A DNA stretch of 5,785 nt, taken from the NCBI GenBank assembly GCA_027858275.1, contig JAQIDA010000095.1, forward strand, positions 1 to 5,785, written 5' to 3'. Numbering within the stretch: the stretch's first letter is position 1; each line of letters opens with the position of its first letter. Both the position numbers and the translations under genes were made by a program. The notes under the pieces are model-generated. The model did not search any database. It was not told the origin of the DNA and saw nothing but the letters and a program-made list of their open reading frames with translations. Of this stretch, positions 5,258-5,785 are shown one piece after another. Origin of the DNA: Candidatus Kapaibacterium sp. (lineage in GTDB: Bacteria > Bacteroidota > Ignavibacteria > Kapaibacteriales > UBA2268).

Positions 5258-5785
5258 TCACCTAACCCAAGCATGCGCCACAATCGAATCCCCGACTTTT
5301 GCGCCGAGGCTCTCTGCGACAACATCACACTTGGCGGTCAACAAAAAGAAAATATTCTCAGTTTCATCACTCAATCCTTCGTAATTCCCCTGTCCTTTTG
5401 ATATTATCAAATCAGCATTTCGATAAATATCTAAGAATTCATCCGAACAAAATTCGAGAATCGTTCCCGGCGCGTCATATCCGTTTGCAATCACTTCCGC
5501 GAGTTCGCTCATCCTGACATATTCTGCATCTTCAATTGTTATATCATTAATGATAGGTGCCGAGCGCACGGCAAAGATTATCTTTTTATCCGGGAATTCT
5601 TTTTTAATAGTTGAAATCAATAATTTATCAAAAACTATTTCGCCGCAATTGTCACCGAGATAAAGAATCATATCAGAATTTTTGATATCGCTTTGCAAAT
5701 GTCTTCTGCCGTCAATCTCAAAAAGAGTTGATTCCGATTTTTTGTAAACATCTTTTATATCAATTTCTTTTTGAGTCCCGAAATC
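5258..5785 (-). CDS. DUF89/ARMT1-like metal-dependent phosphatase, C-terminal part (5' end beyond window)
   Basis: The frame is open from the stop at 5258 to the right edge, giving 175 visible residues. The TTG at 5698 is not a real start, because the upstream residues (DFGTQKEIDI...) also look like the family's 'IDFG' segment. Numbering from the edge, key motifs are YLGDNCGEIVFD (42-53; D45 and N46 as likely metal ligands), VRSAPIINDIT (73-83; D81 likely metal-binding), DAPGTIL (104-110) and ISKGQGNYEGL (128-138). These match the DUF89 family, known as metal-dependent damage-control phosphatases acting on sugar phosphates and related side products; the archaeal/bacterial subfamily is usually about 280-300 aa, so roughly 110 N-terminal residues are missing here. 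The substrate cannot be read from sequence. The gene converges on dnaA with the palindromic repeats between them. Confidence 0.85.
   Translation of the reverse strand, partial: DFGTQKEIDIKDVYKKSESTLFEIDGRRHLQSDIKNSDMILYLGDNCGEIVFDKLLISTIKKEFPDKKIIFAVRSAPIINDITIEDAEYVRMSELAEVIANGYDAPGTILEFCSDEFLDIYRNADLIISKGQGNYEGLSDETENIFFLLTAKCDVVAESLGAKVGDSIVAHAWVR

Noticed and set aside
5698..5698. TTG at 5698 as the start of a 146-aa protein
   Set aside because: The frame continues open to the window edge and the upstream residues fit the DUF89 family, so the gene is partial rather than short.

Overview
The window looks like a piece of a Bacteroidota/Chlorobiota-type chromosome (FCB group; possibly a Kapabacteria- or Ignavibacteria-like lineage, which I cannot settle from sequence alone). 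Three lines of evidence support this. Several promoter-like sites fit the Bacteroidota consensus TTTG-N20-TAnnTTTG rather than TTGACA/TATAAT. A large secreted protein ends in a type IX secretion (T9SS) C-terminal sorting domain. The DNA is AT-rich and Shine-Dalgarno use is weak except at dnaA.

Layout. Bases 1-655 hold no protein gene. Read on the minus strand, they carry three promoter-like sites in tandem, each with exactly 20 nt between TTTG and the -7 element. The two nearest the left edge are each followed by a boxA-like GTTCTTT sequence. This is the appearance of a ribosomal RNA operon promoter and leader, so a 16S rRNA gene probably begins just beyond the left edge; it is not itself in the window. 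Bases 656-3025 (minus; open to 3106) encode a large secreted protein: signal peptide, six-repeat YCF48/BNR-like propeller, three Cys-paired Ig-like domains, a HYDIN-like 'choice-of-anchor D' domain and a T9SS sorting domain. Bases 3107-3622 are intergenic and hold a candidate replication origin: one perfect and one near-perfect DnaA box in opposite orientations, beside an AT-rich stretch with a perfect 20-bp palindrome. A Bacteroidota-type promoter and a GGAG ribosome binding site follow, leading into dnaA (3623-5116, plus, GTG start, 497 aa, all motifs intact). dnaA ends in a strong intrinsic terminator whose hairpin is one copy of a palindromic element; an inverted, degraded second copy lies 46 bp further on. 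The right end (5258 to beyond 5785, minus) is the C-terminal 175 residues of a DUF89/ARMT1-like metal-dependent phosphatase running off the window.

How it fits together. If the origin lies near 3300, the putative rRNA operon, the T9SS protein gene (both leftward) and dnaA (rightward) are all transcribed in the direction of fork movement, and the rRNA operon sits about 3 kb from the origin, where gene dosage is highest. The DUF89 gene converges on dnaA and would be head-on to the fork. I see no mobile element, CRISPR array, tRNA or defence system. The most noteworthy material is regulatory: the stacked rRNA-type promoters, the origin candidate, and the palindromic repeat pair used as a terminator.
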